From Lycorma delicatula (taxonomy: Eukaryota; Arthropoda; Insecta; Hemiptera; Fulgoridae): a stretch of 64,000 nucleotides of DNA. Below are positions 1 to 10,574 of this stretch, one piece after another. The stretch covers positions 154,920,575-154,984,574 of the forward strand of contig NC_134455.1 in the NCBI RefSeq assembly GCF_047948215.1, written 5' to 3'. A program made the position numbers and the translations under genes. Every line of letters begins with the position of its first letter. The first letter of the stretch is position 1. Below the pieces are notes generated by a model, which did no database searches, had not been told where the DNA came from, and was given only the letters and a program-made list of their open reading frames with translations.

Positions 1-134
1 TGCAAGATTTATTTTAGCAGAGCTTTGTATTATTTGCAGGTCTTACAAAAACTATAGATACCATCATTCTCTTCTATAAATATATATTTTATTCAAATTA
101 AACTTTCTGTAGTACATATCTCCTGTCTGTAAAT

Positions 135-537
135 TTTAGCTAATCATATAACATAATACTTTTTCTGCCACTCCACCAAGTACAAAATTAAAGGACATTC
201 TTACCTTTACGTTTTTTTTTATCATAATAGCACTATTAGGCGTAAGCCCATCTTCAGTAATGTTTTCTTTAATTTTCTTTCTTTTTTTTTACATTTACAT
301 ATTAAAATAAATTTCTCTATACATTAATAATAATAATTATTATTATTTAATTGTTTTATAGATTTTAATGTGTAAATGTAAAAAAATTAGAAAAAATTTA
401 AAGAAAACATTACTGAAGATTATACTTATTACTGAAAATGCTATAATGAGCAAAAAAAAAAAATAAGGTAAGAATGATCTTTAATTCTGTACTTTGTGGA
501 GTGGCTGAAAAAATATTGTATTATATTAGCTAATATA
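135..537. repeat. Fold-back element with long inverted arms
   Basis: The left arm (about 135-311) and right arm (about 364-537) are imperfect reverse complements of each other, separated by about 50 bp of AAT-rich loop. Matching landmarks are CCACTCCACCAAGTAC on the left against GTACTTTGTGGAGTGG on the right, and CTTCAGTAATGTTTTCTTT against AAAGAAAACATTACTGAAG. The arm tip resembles that of the fold-back element at 10575-11262: a GTACA(R)AATT block followed about 20 bp later by TCTTACCTT. No coding sequence is visible in the loop. Confidence 0.75.
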
Positions 538-1012
538 TATATTAAATGTATTTTTACAATATTTTAAATGGAAATTTAAAACGTTTTAAATTAATGTAAC
601 TAATAATTGATAACCATAAAAGACAAAAAGAAAACTATTTTTTCATCTCTCTTTTTATATTAAAATATTGAGAGGCCTTGTATAACTATAAGTTCTTAGT
701 GTATTTTTGGCTTTCATACTAGCAGTCACATACTGCTAGTATGTTATGTTGTTATTCTTTGTCCACTAATTAACAAAATTAATTGCACTTTTGTACACTT
801 GGAATTTGCCACATCAGTTACTGAATGTTTTGTTGGCAAAGATTATGTTCATGTTGATATTAAAGAATTTTGAGAAAGCTATTCTACAATTACTGTGATA
901 CTACATTAGTTATAAGTGACTTATAATTTATTAGTAATCAGATTAAAAAAGAATTACTTAAGTAGTTTTAAGAGGAAAAATCTGAACAGATATTTCTAAT
1001 GATAGAACTAAC
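538..1012. other. AT-rich intronic stretch with one small hairpin
   Basis: No gene recognised. A perfect 11-bp inverted repeat, CATACTAGCAG at 715-725 and CTGCTAGTATG at 733-743, is separated by 7 bp. Otherwise the stretch is low-complexity AT-rich sequence on the donor side of the FERM exon. Confidence 0.5.
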
Positions 1013-1111
1013 CTCAAATATATTTCCAGCTGTAGTAGATACAGGGTCACAAGTTACCTCAAGTTTTTGTCCATTCAGCAGAATAACTACTAGTTTACGT
1101 CTTAAGAGTGG
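1013..1111 (-). CDS. Host-gene internal exon, FERM-domain first lobe
   Basis: This 99-bp stretch is bounded on the minus strand by a pyrimidine-rich acceptor (tttctgttgcag) and a GT donor (gttagt), and reads open in one frame for exactly 33 codons, phase 0 at both ends. The peptide begins with a basic strand and contains KLVVILLNGQKLEV followed by CDPVSTTAGNIFE. This is the ubiquitin-like beta hairpin and helix start of a FERM F1 lobe, where a hydrophobic strand, an NGQ turn and a second strand lead into the helix. FERM proteins link membranes, phosphoinositides and the cytoskeleton. It follows in frame from exon 22833-22986. The subfamily (for example a PTPN13- or FRMPD2-like scaffold) is a guess. 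The rest of the FERM domain should lie beyond the left edge. Confidence 0.72.
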
Positions 1112-1645
1112 CTGCAACAGAAATATGAAACAATAAATCATACTTAAACCACCAGCTACTGGTGTGAGAATTGAATATGTTTATTACAAGAAAATATGAC
1201 ACAGAAATTATGAAAAAAAACTCAAATTAATAAGCAAATATTAAAAGTACACAAACAAATAATATTAACAATTAATGAAATCAACCTTACCAGCACACTG
1301 ATATGAACTCAAGATCTTTCGGCTTACTTGAAAGCCATCATCAGGATATAAAATTATTGCGTTAAAGTCAAAAATTTTAAAAATCACATATAAAATGTAA
1401 AACAGTCATGACTGTCTGGTCCGACCAGTATACTGAAGGAATATACATTGTACTCTGGTGTATTAAAATGAAATCAAACGTAACCATGTTAACAAAGTGA
1501 TAATTATCAGATTAAACTATTACTTCTTTGTATTTATATTTAGTATGTTTATGTATAGTTTTTAAACAATTTTTGTTGATTAATTAAATTTTTATTATTA
1601 CAGTATATATGATGATATTTTTCCAAATTATAAGTAGTATAATAT

Positions 1646-1851
1646 TTATAAGAAATATCTAAGATTTTCATGAAATTGTTGATTGTATGTATTACCATAT
1701 TCTATTATATGTTCGGCAAAGTTGGAGTTTTCTGGTTTATTATTTTTAATGGTATTTATGTGCTCTTTTGCATGTGGGGAAAATTTTCAATTTGTCATAT
1801 CCATGTATATCATGTCACAATCCTCACAAACAAGACTGTATACTACCTGTT
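1646..1851 (-). pseudogene. Penelope-like GIY-YIG endonuclease C-terminus
   Basis: Reading the minus strand from 1851 gives VVYSLVCEDCDMIYMDMTN, a stop, then a segment with KEHINTIKNN, ENSNFAEHIIEYGNTYN and a terminal HENLRYFL before a stop at 1646. This follows the layout of the C-terminal GIY-YIG domain of Penelope-like elements: a GxY strand, a Cys pair in CxxC, an IYIG strand, the R-x-F-x2-R helix, the EH glutamate motif and an FAEHxxxxGH block. The first Gly and the YIG glycine are altered (VVY; IYMD), and the catalytic Arg helix holds an in-frame stop. It is clearly inactive. The reverse transcriptase part is absent. Confidence 0.7.
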
Positions 1852-1954
1852 TATCAAAATTGGAAAAAAATCATATATACTGTAATAATAAAATCTTAAT
1901 TAATGAACAAAAATTTTTAAAAACGACATATTATTTAAAAACATACTAAATATA

Positions 1955-3244
1955 CGAGGTGTGATCAAAAAATACGGTGAATAATTTTTTATTAAAAAAA
2001 GTAATAAGGTTACATAGAATTCGATTTAATCTCCTTCAAAGTACTGTCCTTGGCTAGCAATGCACTTATCCCAACGTTAACTCCATAACTGGAGGCATTT
2101 CTGGAAGGCGTCTTTCGGAAGGGCTTTCAGCTGCTCGGTCGTGGCCCTCTCAATGTCAGCAGTGGTGTCAAAACGTTTTCCTTTAAGCACAGTTTTAATT
2201 TTTGGGAAGAGCCAAAAGTCGCATGGTGCTAAATCCAGTGAGTATGGCGGATGTGGACAAACAGGAACACTTTTTCAGCCAAAAACTCGCGAATGAGAAG
2301 CGAGGTGTGACACGGCGCATTGTCGTGGTGAAGAAGGAAGCCATTGGTGCATTTTTCTGGTAGCTTTCTTCATACGTCGTTTCGCAAATGTTGCAGTAAC
2401 CCTTATAAAATTCAGAGTTTACAGTTGTTCCCCTTGGAACGAACTCTGATCGCACTATGCCCTCACTATCGAAAAAAACAACAAGCATGATCTTGATGTC
2501 GGATTAAGGCGAGGAGATGAACTGATTTTCAATTGGGAACTCTGCATTTTGGTCTAAGGGTCATAGCCATAGACCCAACTTTCATCTCCAGTTACAATTT
2601 CGGCCATGACGTCCGGATCTGCATGAAGACGACCCTTCAACTCCGTGCAAATTGACACACGATTTTCCTTCTGTTCATCACTCAAAAGTCTGGGAACAAA
2701 TTTTGCACTCACTCGTCTCATTTGCAATTCATTAGTTAAAATGCTTTGAACGGATCCGTACGAGATGTTAAGGTCTTCCGACAGCTCTCGAATAGTCATT
2801 TGCCTGTTTGAACGAACCATTGTTTTCACTTTTTGCACATTTTCATCTGTTTTTGAGGTTACTGGACGTCCCGCATGCTGCTCGTCTTCAACAGACTCAT
2901 TTCCGTTTTTAAATCGGTCATACCACTTGTACACAGTCTTCAAAGTTACCACATTATCCCCGTACACCGATTCTAACATTTCGTGAGCTTCTTTGGCACT
3001 TTTTTGCAACTTAAAACAAAACTTAATGTTAATGCGTTGTTCAAAATCCATGTTGCGCGACAGACACGATAAACTCAACCTCACTCTAGCGGCTCTGGCA
3101 GCTGACTGGCAAGCTCGAACGTGTTACAACTTGTCCCTGCCTGTCTCAGTTGATCACGCTATTGGACAAATTACAGCATATGGATGTAGCGTCGGCAGTT
3201 GCCGCTATAAAAATTCATTCACTGTATTTTTTGATCACACCTCG
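1955..3244 (-). mobile_element. Mariner-like DNA transposon (complete ends)
   Basis: The element is flanked by TA dinucleotides (1953-1954 and 3245-3246), the usual mariner target duplication. Its terminal inverted repeats begin CGAGGTGTGATCAAAAAATA on the left; the reverse complement of the right end is the same over these 20 bases and differs by one base in the next few (CGGTGAAT against CAGTGAAT). Length is 1290 bp, standard for mariner. It carries one minus-strand transposase gene, broken by stops and frameshifts. It lies at the inner edge of the right arm of a fold-back element, so it inserted after that element formed. Confidence 0.92.
2036..3051 (-). pseudogene. Mariner transposase (D,D34D) pseudogene
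   Basis: It starts MDFEQRINIKFCFKLQKSA at 3051. An N-terminal helix-turn-helix region contains VYKWYDRFKNG, a GRP linker (HAGRPVTSKTDENV) and a second helix-turn-helix (ELSEDLNISYGSVQSIL). The first catalytic Asp is in TGDESWVYGYDP; the second, in HHDNAPCHTS near 2320, is in another frame; the third is in SLDLAPCDFWLFPK near 2210. The C-terminus ends with a GQYFEGD-type motif before the stop at 2036. Defects: an in-frame stop right after YGYDP (about 2552), at least one frameshift before the second Asp, and a stop in the last helix. The encoded enzyme would have cut and pasted its own element at TA sites. Confidence 0.9.
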
Positions 3245-3405
3245 TAAATATAAAGAAGTAATAACTTAATCTAATAATTATCTCTTTGATAACATGGTTC
3301 TACTTAATTTCATTTTAACCCACCAGAGTATATGTATATTATTTCAGTATACTGGTTGGATCAGGCAGTCATGACTATTTTACATTTTAACTGTGATTTT
3401 TTACT

Positions 3406-4550
3406 TTTCAAAAGCTGAAAAATCCTGAGTAATAATTGTTAATATTATTTATTTAACATATCAGCAGTACCATGTTCGAGAAATTAATAGGGATAATTAT
3501 TTTTTCCAAATAAAAGTGTAATTACTGTTGACAAAGTCAATTATTATAATTGGGGTATCAATACCGCATACTTAAAATTGTTTAATATTACCTGTAAAAA
3601 ACTTATCTTTAGAAACTGCTTTCAGTGTTTAATATATTTCTTACAATGCTATAATTTACAGCTGCATTAAATAAATAAAAATATTCACCTCTGTTTTTAT
3701 GAAAAAATTATAATTTTATATTCTTTCATTCTTTCTTTTACTCCAAGAAATCTGAATTTTCTTAATCCTAAACTTTTATATGTTTTCTTCTAACAATTTA
3801 ATGAGTACTGTATGAAAGAATTTAAATCATTTTGGTATATCATTCAACTTAATAACTACAATACATATTTATGAACTGTATAACATTATACAACTTATGA
3901 ACTACAGCATGACAGGGATCTAGTAAAGTACCTTCAAAATATTCAAAATTGATGATGGAATGCCAAATTTTGGTAATTCCCAAGTAAGGCAAAACTTTTT
4001 AAAACACTGTTCATGAATATTATTTCATTTATAAACTTTGAAAGTCATGGTTTCAAAAGGGTACCTTCCATGTTTAAAATTTCTAAACCACTATAAGAAT
4101 AATGTTGTTATAAAGAAGTAATGACACTGAATACGAGAATAAAAATTCTGAATAGTGAATAGCTGTTCTTTAAATTTCATTTCAGCCATTGAAAGTATTG
4201 GCATTAATGGCAGAATTTTTACAATCAAGTAGCAAATAAATAAAAAATAACTAAGTTTTAATGAAACATTATACAAAAAACTGCATTTTTATCTCTATGA
4301 AACAAATTTTATTTATATTTTTTTTATCCTATAGAACAAACCTTTAGATACATTTACCTAAAAGTTTGTTCTAACCAAAACAAGAAACAAAATTAAGTAC
4401 ATTAAAAGTGATATTTACTGACATAAATGCTAATAATAAGGAAGAGCTGAATCTCAAAAAATAAACAATTACCTAAAAATAACTTCTCAATGACCATAAT
4501 AACTTATAAAGTCATAATAAAAGGAGAGTGGGGTTATTGCAGATATAAAA
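3406..4550. other. AT-rich intronic stretch, nothing recognised
   Basis: Low-complexity AT-rich sequence with only short stop-rich reading frames on both strands. No splice-bounded exon, terminal repeats or coding similarity were seen. Confidence 0.5.
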
Positions 4551-4554
4551 GATG

Positions 4555-4740
4555 ATCTTTCAAAGAAAATCCAGTGAAAGAGAGTTGAGGGAATGCGATT
4601 GCAATGGTATGAAAATGTTGAAAGAATTAGTGAGGAAAGGTTACCAAAGCATGAAGGATGAACAAGCGAAGAACAGAAGACTCAAAGAAGGTTCATGTGT
4701 AAGATAGAAACAGTAAGTTATGGAATGTTATTAGAAAAGA
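4555..4740 (+). pseudogene. Non-LTR retrotransposon ORF2 C-terminal fragment
   Basis: The plus strand reads RVEGMRLQWYENVERISEE followed by RLPKHEG, a stop and then SEEQKTQRRFMCKIE. This matches the tail of many insect non-LTR ORF2 proteins (RLxWxGHVxRMxEERxPK, then a K/R-rich GRPKKRW segment). Only this tail is present, with a stop inside. Family level is uncertain. Confidence 0.45.
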
Positions 4741-5594
4741 GGAAAAAATCTGGCAACATGTCAAGGTGGAGAAATGTTGTTTATTCACTTATTTTTAACA
4801 TCTCAAGCATACTATTCACATGTATTTTAATGAGAGATGATATTGATAAAATGATGTAACCATGATCATAAAACATGGTGAGTCTCTGACGGCTAGTACT
4901 AGACTGAACAAAAGAGAATTAGATTACAATATTCATATAACATATCAGCTGTTACAGAGCCAACTGAATACAGACAAATCAAATTAATTTATAATGAGTA
5001 AGAAGAACTAGATGGTTATAATTTTATTTTATGTTTACAACATAAAAGGAGGAAAGGAAGCATGAATCTTAACATAACTGCCTGACAAAAACCTTTCTTT
5101 TTTTGTTTTACATTGTAAATGAAACTATTACAAACAATAGAATGAATAAACATTGAACTGCAGTTACAATAAATTAAATACATGTATATAAATAAAAGAA
5201 TCATACAATTGTGAATGACATAATCTATAATTTGCATTTTACAGAATAGCAAACAAGTTTAATTGTGTACTTTAATAAATAAACAATAATATAATTAAAT
5301 TGTTAATATCTGTAATTAGTTGAAATAGTATTTACATTCATTTGTGATAAAATATTAATAGTACTCATACAGATATACAATGAAGTAATTAGGAAACTCA
5401 TAATAAATATAACTTGTAATTAGTATCTCAAATATTAATAATTATGCATATTGCTTACATAAATAACAATACAATTGAATATTGTAATCTGTAATAGTTA
5501 AATTACATTCACATTGATCTTAAAAGATAGATTAAATAATAAATAAATCTAGAGATCAATAAATTATCAATGGTGTCTTATTGCACCAATATAT
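4741..5594. other. AT-rich intronic stretch, nothing recognised
   Basis: AT-rich sequence with many short TAA-stopped frames. I see no repeat ends and no credible exon. Confidence 0.5.
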
Positions 5595-5830
5595 AAATCA
5601 CTCCCTCTATGAATCATGAGACCTTGCCGATGGTGAGGGGGCATGAGTACTCAGTGATACAGAGTAGCTGGACTGAAGGTACAACCATATCGGAGAGTAT
5701 CTGTTGACAGCCAGATTAAGGGACGATTCTGAAAGAGGGCAGCAGCTCTTTCAGTAGTTGTTAAGGGCGTAGGTCAAAAGGACTTACACGGCCATATCAT
5801 GGCCGTTTAAGTCACAGCTTTCATTTACAG
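5595..5830 (+). repeat. GC-richer LINE 5'-end-like segment
   Basis: A markedly GC-richer block (gaccttgccgatggtgagg, then ctcagtgatacagagtagc, ggtacaaccatatcggag and ttctgaaagagggcagcag) precedes the LINE reverse transcriptase fragment directly. It resembles the conserved non-coding 5' leader I know from some insect non-LTR elements. Joined to RT sequence with most of ORF2 missing, it suggests an internally deleted copy. Identification is from memory of the motif pattern and not certain. Confidence 0.4.
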
Positions 5831-6158
5831 GAACCGCAACAGTAATAATTGAAGAACATAAAGGAACCGTAATAAAAAAGGGAGTCCAATAAGGATGTTC
5901 CCTATCCTCATTACTTTTTAATCTTTACACAGAACTAGCAGTTAATGGTGTTAAAGAACAATTTAGATCTGGAGTAACAGTACAAGGAAAAAGATAAAGA
6001 TGCTATGATTTGCTGATGATATACTAATTCTAGCTGACAGTAAAAAAGATTAAGAAGAAACAATGAACGGCATGGATGAAGTCCTATGCAAAAACTACTG
6101 CATAAAAATAAACAACACAATGAAAGTAATGAAATTTAGTAGAAGAGGGAGGAATAAA
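5831..6158 (+). pseudogene. Non-LTR reverse transcriptase fragment
   Basis: The plus strand shows VIIEEHKGTVIKKGVQ, a stop in place of the usual R/QGCPLSP position, then LLFNLYTELAVNGVKEQF and RSGVTVQGKR. The active-site region (LLMIY, normally FADDI) is frameshifted. The same order occurs in the LINE at 62.6-62.9 kb (IIIEEHKKEAVIKKGV, RSGVTVHGE), so both are copies of one family. The fragment stops abruptly at the start of BEL/Pao integrase sequence near 6160. Confidence 0.7.
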
Positions 6159-6164
6159 TGACCA

Positions 6165-6800
6165 GTTTATATCTTGAGTAGATGAAAAAGCTTGAATGCC
6201 TGATTTAGATTTGTTTGAATTTAAAAGTTGATACAAACTTACAGAATATTTTTGACACCATGAAAATTGGAACTGTTATCAGAAAAAAGCTTAAATAGGT
6301 ATACCTCTATGTGATATAAATCTTTTAAATGCAGCAAAGAACAACTGTGAAGTCAGATCAGAAACTAATTCTAAACGAATAGCTTTAGCAGAAAGACATA
6401 TAAAAAGCACTATATAAGATTTAATTAAGGCTTTAGACCACTGCCCGCCAAGATGAATCATAATTGGACTGCCATAGTCTAGTGTGCAAGTAGAGAAAGG
6501 TCAGGAACGAATTACTCTAGAAGATAGTAGCTGGCCAAGTTGTTGAACCTGGGTTTTTGAATTAAAACAAAAGCATGCGATACATTTATGAATGATTGAA
6601 GAAATGACGTGTTAATTGAACACTAGAATGCAAAAGACAAAAGTGTTTAGTATTAATAATTAGTTTGGTAATATTTGCATTTGGATGTAAAATAATAGGA
6701 TGTTTAACATAGTAATGCAATACAGAGTGTTGTAATCTGCCTCCTACATGCAGTAAGCCTACATTACCCAAAAATGGATGAAGTGATATAAGTTGCTTTC
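6165..6800 (-). pseudogene. BEL/Pao integrase (H2C2 head and partial core)
   Basis: From 6771 the minus strand reads GLLHVGGRLQHSVLHYYVKH then PIILHPNANITKLIINTKH, the H2C2 zinc-binding head typical of BEL/Pao integrase. QQLGQLLSSRVIRS and TLDYGSPIMIHLGGQ follow (core start, first Asp). ICLSAKAIRLELVSDL and FAAFKRFISHRGIPI lie near 6400-6310, where the second Asp should come; FSSTQDIN lies at the truncation. Frame changes and a stop occur after RGIPI. Confidence 0.78.
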
Positions 6801-7104
6801 ATTAGAAATAGTTTGCTTGTTTATAAGATTATTTATTTTGTTACCGAAATGCATGTGTTGCGTTAAATGAAAAAGTTAAGAGTATGATTTAGTTCCTTTG
6901 TAGTTAAGGAAACAATGATTCTTTTTGATTGATTTAATTTAAGACTGTGTAGAACTGTAAAACAAAAACTAAATGTATATATTAAAATATGTACTGAAGA
7001 AAACTGTTCTGTGTAATCGAATACAACAGCAAATACAAATGATGTTGATATAAACATTAAAAATTAAACATTCAAAATTCACAATATAGTTATTAAAATT
7101 AATA

Positions 7105-7860
7105 TCATTATTTTTTGGCCAATGGGATGAAGGTTGTAATAGCCAAAAAGTACCATACCACTAAAGTGACGTATCAATTAATTTACTTGTTGTACCTCTT
7201 GACAATATGTCTGCTGGATTATCGTAGGATTTGATGTAATGCCAATTATCATTTGAAGAATTTTTCTGAATCTCAGAGATTCTATTACTGACAAATACCT
7301 TCAAATTAGGTGGTTGTACATGTATCAAATGTAATGCTACAGTAGAATCTGTGTATAAATGAATTTCATCAAACTGTATGTTTAAGGTATTAATTACCTC
7401 TAATAATAAATGATTAAGTAGTAAACAACTACAAAGTTCAAGTGTAATTTGTTTTAGGGGGCTAATTTTGATTTAGAACAAAGTAAATTAGATGTAATTG
7501 TGTGATTGGCATATACAATTCATATGTAAATGGAACAGCCATAGCCCTTCATGGAAGCATCAGAAAATCCATGTATTTGAATTGAATTAATTCTACTATC
7601 AGTATTAGGTTTGACGGAACAATTTATTTTAATTGACTCAATCAAATGCAACTCATTCTATAAATTGAGCCATTGTGTTAGGTAAAATTTCATCCCAATT
7701 AATTTTAAATTGCCACAACAATTGCATAAAATGTTTATGTGAAAATACAATAGGATCAATGAGTCCTGAAGGATCAAACACACCTGCTATGATGGACAAA
7801 ATATTTCTTTTAATGAGTTTTTTAGAATTATTAGAATGAGTAGTTTGGAAAAGTATTGTG
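7105..7860 (-). pseudogene. BEL/Pao RNase H and connection domain
   Basis: Minus strand: IIAGVFDPSGLIDPIVF (the VFDPLGLLSPVV connection motif), then IHGFSDASMKGYGCSIY carrying the first RNase H Asp, IHLYTDSTVALHLI with a further acidic residue, and WHYIKSYDNPADILSRGTTS, the NPADLxSRG signature at the end of the domain. Several short frameshifts lie between them. The signature order places this between RT and integrase. Confidence 0.82.
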
Positions 7861-8470
7861 TCTGTAAGACTGTTCCATAGAACTCTTAAAGTTCGTCAAT
7901 GTTGTTCTTCTTTTGATGAAATGGAAGAGCTGTCCGTTCAGAAAAGGAAATGGTACAATTATTAGAAAACCAATTATGAAGTGGAAAACCATATTGTTGT
8001 AATAACTTAGAAACATCAATTTTTAATTGAATGATTCCATTTAAGTTATCTGAACCTGTTATGAGATCATCAACATAAAAATAATTTTTATTTTTATTTG
8101 CATTAGACATCGTGTGGCTAAACATGGTGCACATGTGGTCCAATATGTTATGGTCCATAATGCATAGTGTTTTATTTCTTGATCTGGAGAATCAGCCAAA
8201 CAATACTTGTAAATTGGAATCACTAGGTTTAACTAATACCTGGCAATACATTTTAGCTATGTCAGATGTAACGACATTATGGAGTCTGAATCTAAGCAAC
8301 ATGGAAAATAGGTCTTGTTGGACTACAGGTTCGACTAATAAAGTATCATTAAGGGATATCATTAGTGGTTTTTTCTGAACCATCAAAGACAACTCAAATT
8401 TTGGTAGTTAGACGTGAAGGCTTGAATACTGAATGGTGGGGTAAACTGATTTGTTAATTAACAAATCATT
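7860..8470 (-). pseudogene. BEL/Pao reverse transcriptase
   Basis: Minus-strand segments in order: SLNDTLLVEPVVQQDLFSM and LLRFRLHNVVTSDIAKMYCQ (fingers/palm with the DIxKMYxQ motif), then the active site YFYVDDLITGSDNL near 8075, followed by LLQQYGFPLHNWFSN, the thumb-side GGFPLRKWxSN motif of Pao elements. The YVDD box is intact. A frameshift or stop separates the first block (8392-8192) from the second (8158-7886). The enzyme would copy element RNA into DNA. Confidence 0.85.
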
Positions 8471-8719
8471 GGAGTTGAGTAGTGACATATGACCTAAATC
8501 TAAATATTCCTGTATGAAAGCGGAACAGTCTTTTTTAAGGTTGGAATTGTTGCTTAGCTTTCTTTCCAAAGACAAGAATTTACTTTTAGCGTTAACGAAG
8601 AAATCATCTAGTTGAATGTTATTATGTTTGCGTGGTAATGATACAACAAATCTGCCTTGAATATTACGAGTAGTAGTGGTTTGAAAATATTTTTCACATG
8701 TGCAGGTTTCATTAACTAA

Positions 8720-9200
8720 AGTATCATATCAGTATTGACTTCTTCAATTTTCCAGAAATTCTTGAGTACAGTTGAAAGATTTTTATGAGTGTTATGAGCA
8801 AGAAAAGATACGACAATATTGTTGCTCTTAACATTATTAGGAAGGCAACCTCTAAGTATATATCCTAATTTAGTTTCCTGAATAATAGAATATTATTTGA
8901 AGTTACGAATGAATTTCCCAGGTAAGATAAGACTCAAATAATAAAATTGAGCTCCAATTATTATGTCAATGTTATTTGCTATGTTGAATTTTGGATCTGT
9001 TAGAAATATATTACGAGGAAGATTAAGATTAGAAATGTTAAATGTGGATGTTGGAAGGCTGTCTGATGTATCAGATAAAACAGTACATTGCACCTTGAAT
9101 GAAAAGTTCTTATACTGAGAGTGTAATGTAAGTGTTATTTGGATTGAGATGAGTTATTTATGCCTGAAATTGGGAGATCATTTTTAATAAATTTAAGTCC
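8720..9200 (-). pseudogene. BEL/Pao aspartic protease region
   Basis: The open part at 9093-8893 reads STFNISNLNLPRNIFLTDP then FNIANNIDIIIGAQFYYLSL. This is the C-terminal half of the Pao-type retropepsin (LADPxFNxSxxIDLLIGADxFWxLL). The catalytic DTG half was not seen in an open frame. The region between protease and RT (8470-8720) is broken. Confidence 0.65.
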
Positions 9201-9283
9201 TAATTTTCAGGCAAATTCATATGTGCAAAAATTTGCCTGGCTACCAGAATCTGGTAAGATTCTACATGAATGGTGATTATATA

Positions 9284-9600
9284 TCATTGGTGTTTAATGG
9301 CTGTAGATAAAATTATATTTTTGTTTAACTGATTATTAAATAAACAATAAGTATTTCTTTTAGACTTACTGCCTTCCAATTTAGAATCATTAATTTTGTC
9401 CATGTGAACAAGTGTATTATGTTTTTTAGTACACATCATGTATAAATTTTTTGAGTAACACTCATTAATAGAATAGCCCTTGTTTAAACAAATAAAACAA
9501 CAATTATTATGCATAAAAAAATCTCTGCGTTCATTGATGAACAAATTTAAGAATTCTTTACATTGTTGTAAGTGATGGTTTGAATTACAAAATAAACATT
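9284..9600 (-). pseudogene. BEL/Pao Gag zinc-knuckle region
   Basis: The minus-strand frame contains CCFICLNKGYSINECYSK, a CxxC-x4-x-x4-C knuckle in which the usual His of CCHC is replaced (CLNKGYSINEC). A second cluster follows, MCTKKHNTLVHMDK, matching the CxxKHHTLLH motif found just before the protease in Pao elements. The frame starts by an initiator-like Met at 9544 but is a fragment of a longer polyprotein. It would bind the element's RNA during packaging. Confidence 0.65.
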
Positions 9601-9639
9601 GTTTAGACTTATCTTCTGAATAAAAACTGACATTATTTC

Positions 9640-10345
9640 TTTTATATTGTTATGATTTAAAGTAAACTGTTTGTTAAAAGATTTGGTTGGATTGTTATAA
9701 TGCTGTCCTTTGGTTTAATTTTCTGTTTTCACTTGCGTGTTTGAAGTGAATGGATTAATATTTTCGAGGAGTTGTCTCAAATTAAGAAATTCGATAAAAT
9801 CCTTAAAAGTGGGATATCTTTGACTTAACAACTTTTCCTTCCATAATTTTGAGGTATTGTAGTCCAATTTTGATGTTAGAAATTGAACGACAATAAATTC
9901 ATATGTGTTAATAGGAAGTTGCATTATTTCAAGCAAATTCAAATATGATGAAATTTCATTAATAAATTTGGATAAATTATTTACGGATTCTCTTTTTATA
10001 GAATCTAACCTTATAATTTCTGACCTTGTAAATTTTTAATGCTAACTAAGGCTTCATCTTTCAAAGAAGAATGTAAGTAGTGTAATTTTTTAATATTAGT
10101 AAATCATTTCTGTTATGAACTAAATCAATAAATATATTAAAATAGTGCTGCCAATACATTACCGTTCAACAGAGATGTATAAATAGAGGTATTGGTTGTA
10201 ATTGTGATTAATTGTTACAATTAACTGATGACTTGATTAGATGATTTTTGACTATTATTTATTAAATGTTGTAATTTGGACTCTATCATACACAAATCTT
10301 CCTCGAGTAGTATTATATCATCTGATAGTATAGTACTAGCTTTGT
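9640..10345 (-). pseudogene. BEL/Pao Gag region
   Basis: The minus strand near 10345-10230 reads KASTILSDDIILLEEDLC and IESKLQHLINN, like the helical Gag start. From 9942 to 9715 it is open with MNLLEIMQLPINTYEFIVVQ then FLTSKLDYNTSKLWKEKL and FKDFIEFLNLRQLLENINP, matching the Gag core of Pao elements (a helix before SKLDxxTxxxWE, then a PTFxxFxxFL segment). Between them the frame is broken. Confidence 0.65.
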
Positions 10346-10574
10346 GTGATACCTATATGCCAATTGCTTTGAATATCTGATTTAGATAGTAGCCAGCCAG
10401 ATATATTAACATGTTTTTTAATGTTGAAATAATGTTTCATTTAAAGATAATTAAAAATGACATAAATTGTAATTAAAGACAAATACATATAAACATTATT
10501 TTACTGAAATTAATCTTTTTAAGATTCATATTATTCCTTTGAACTGTTAAATTATATTTAAATTCTAGTTAAAT
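10346..10574. other. AT-rich gap between BEL/Pao and a fold-back element
   Basis: About 230 bp of AT-rich sequence. A 5' LTR of the BEL/Pao element could lie here, but no matching 3' copy exists to prove it. Confidence 0.4.

Larger units (their letters stand above)
1377..3402 (-). mobile_element. Penelope-derived fold-back element split by a mariner
   Basis: Arms of about 160 bp at 1377-1541 and about 3246-3402 are reverse complements. Landmarks are CAGTCATGACTGTCTGGTC and CAGTATACTGAA on the left against TTCAGTATACTGG and CAGGCAGTCATGACT on the right. Removing the mariner (1955-3244) and one TA leaves about 410 bp of loop, which carries a minus-strand GIY-YIG nuclease fragment of Penelope type. 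Penelope-like retroelements are known for inverted or partly tandem copies, so two truncated copies in opposite orientation are a likely origin. Confidence 0.65.
6160..10345 (-). mobile_element. Decayed BEL/Pao LTR retrotransposon
   Basis: Reading the minus strand from about 10345 to 6160 gives, in order, a Gag-like region, a CCHC zinc-knuckle region, an aspartic protease region, reverse transcriptase with YVDD, RNase H, and integrase with an H2C2 head. That is the gene order and spacing of BEL/Pao elements. Stops and frameshifts occur throughout. No long terminal repeats were recognised. The 3' side ends against a LINE fragment near 6160, so the end of integrase and the 3' LTR seem lost. Total retained length is about 4.2 kb against 5-7 kb usual. 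Confidence 0.85.

Noticed and set aside
1670..1949. Plus-strand frames at 1670-1949
   Set aside because: They are antisense to the Penelope GIY-YIG relic, which explains the sequence better.
2765..3247. Plus-strand frames over the mariner
   Set aside because: Shadows of the minus-strand transposase gene and its terminal repeat.
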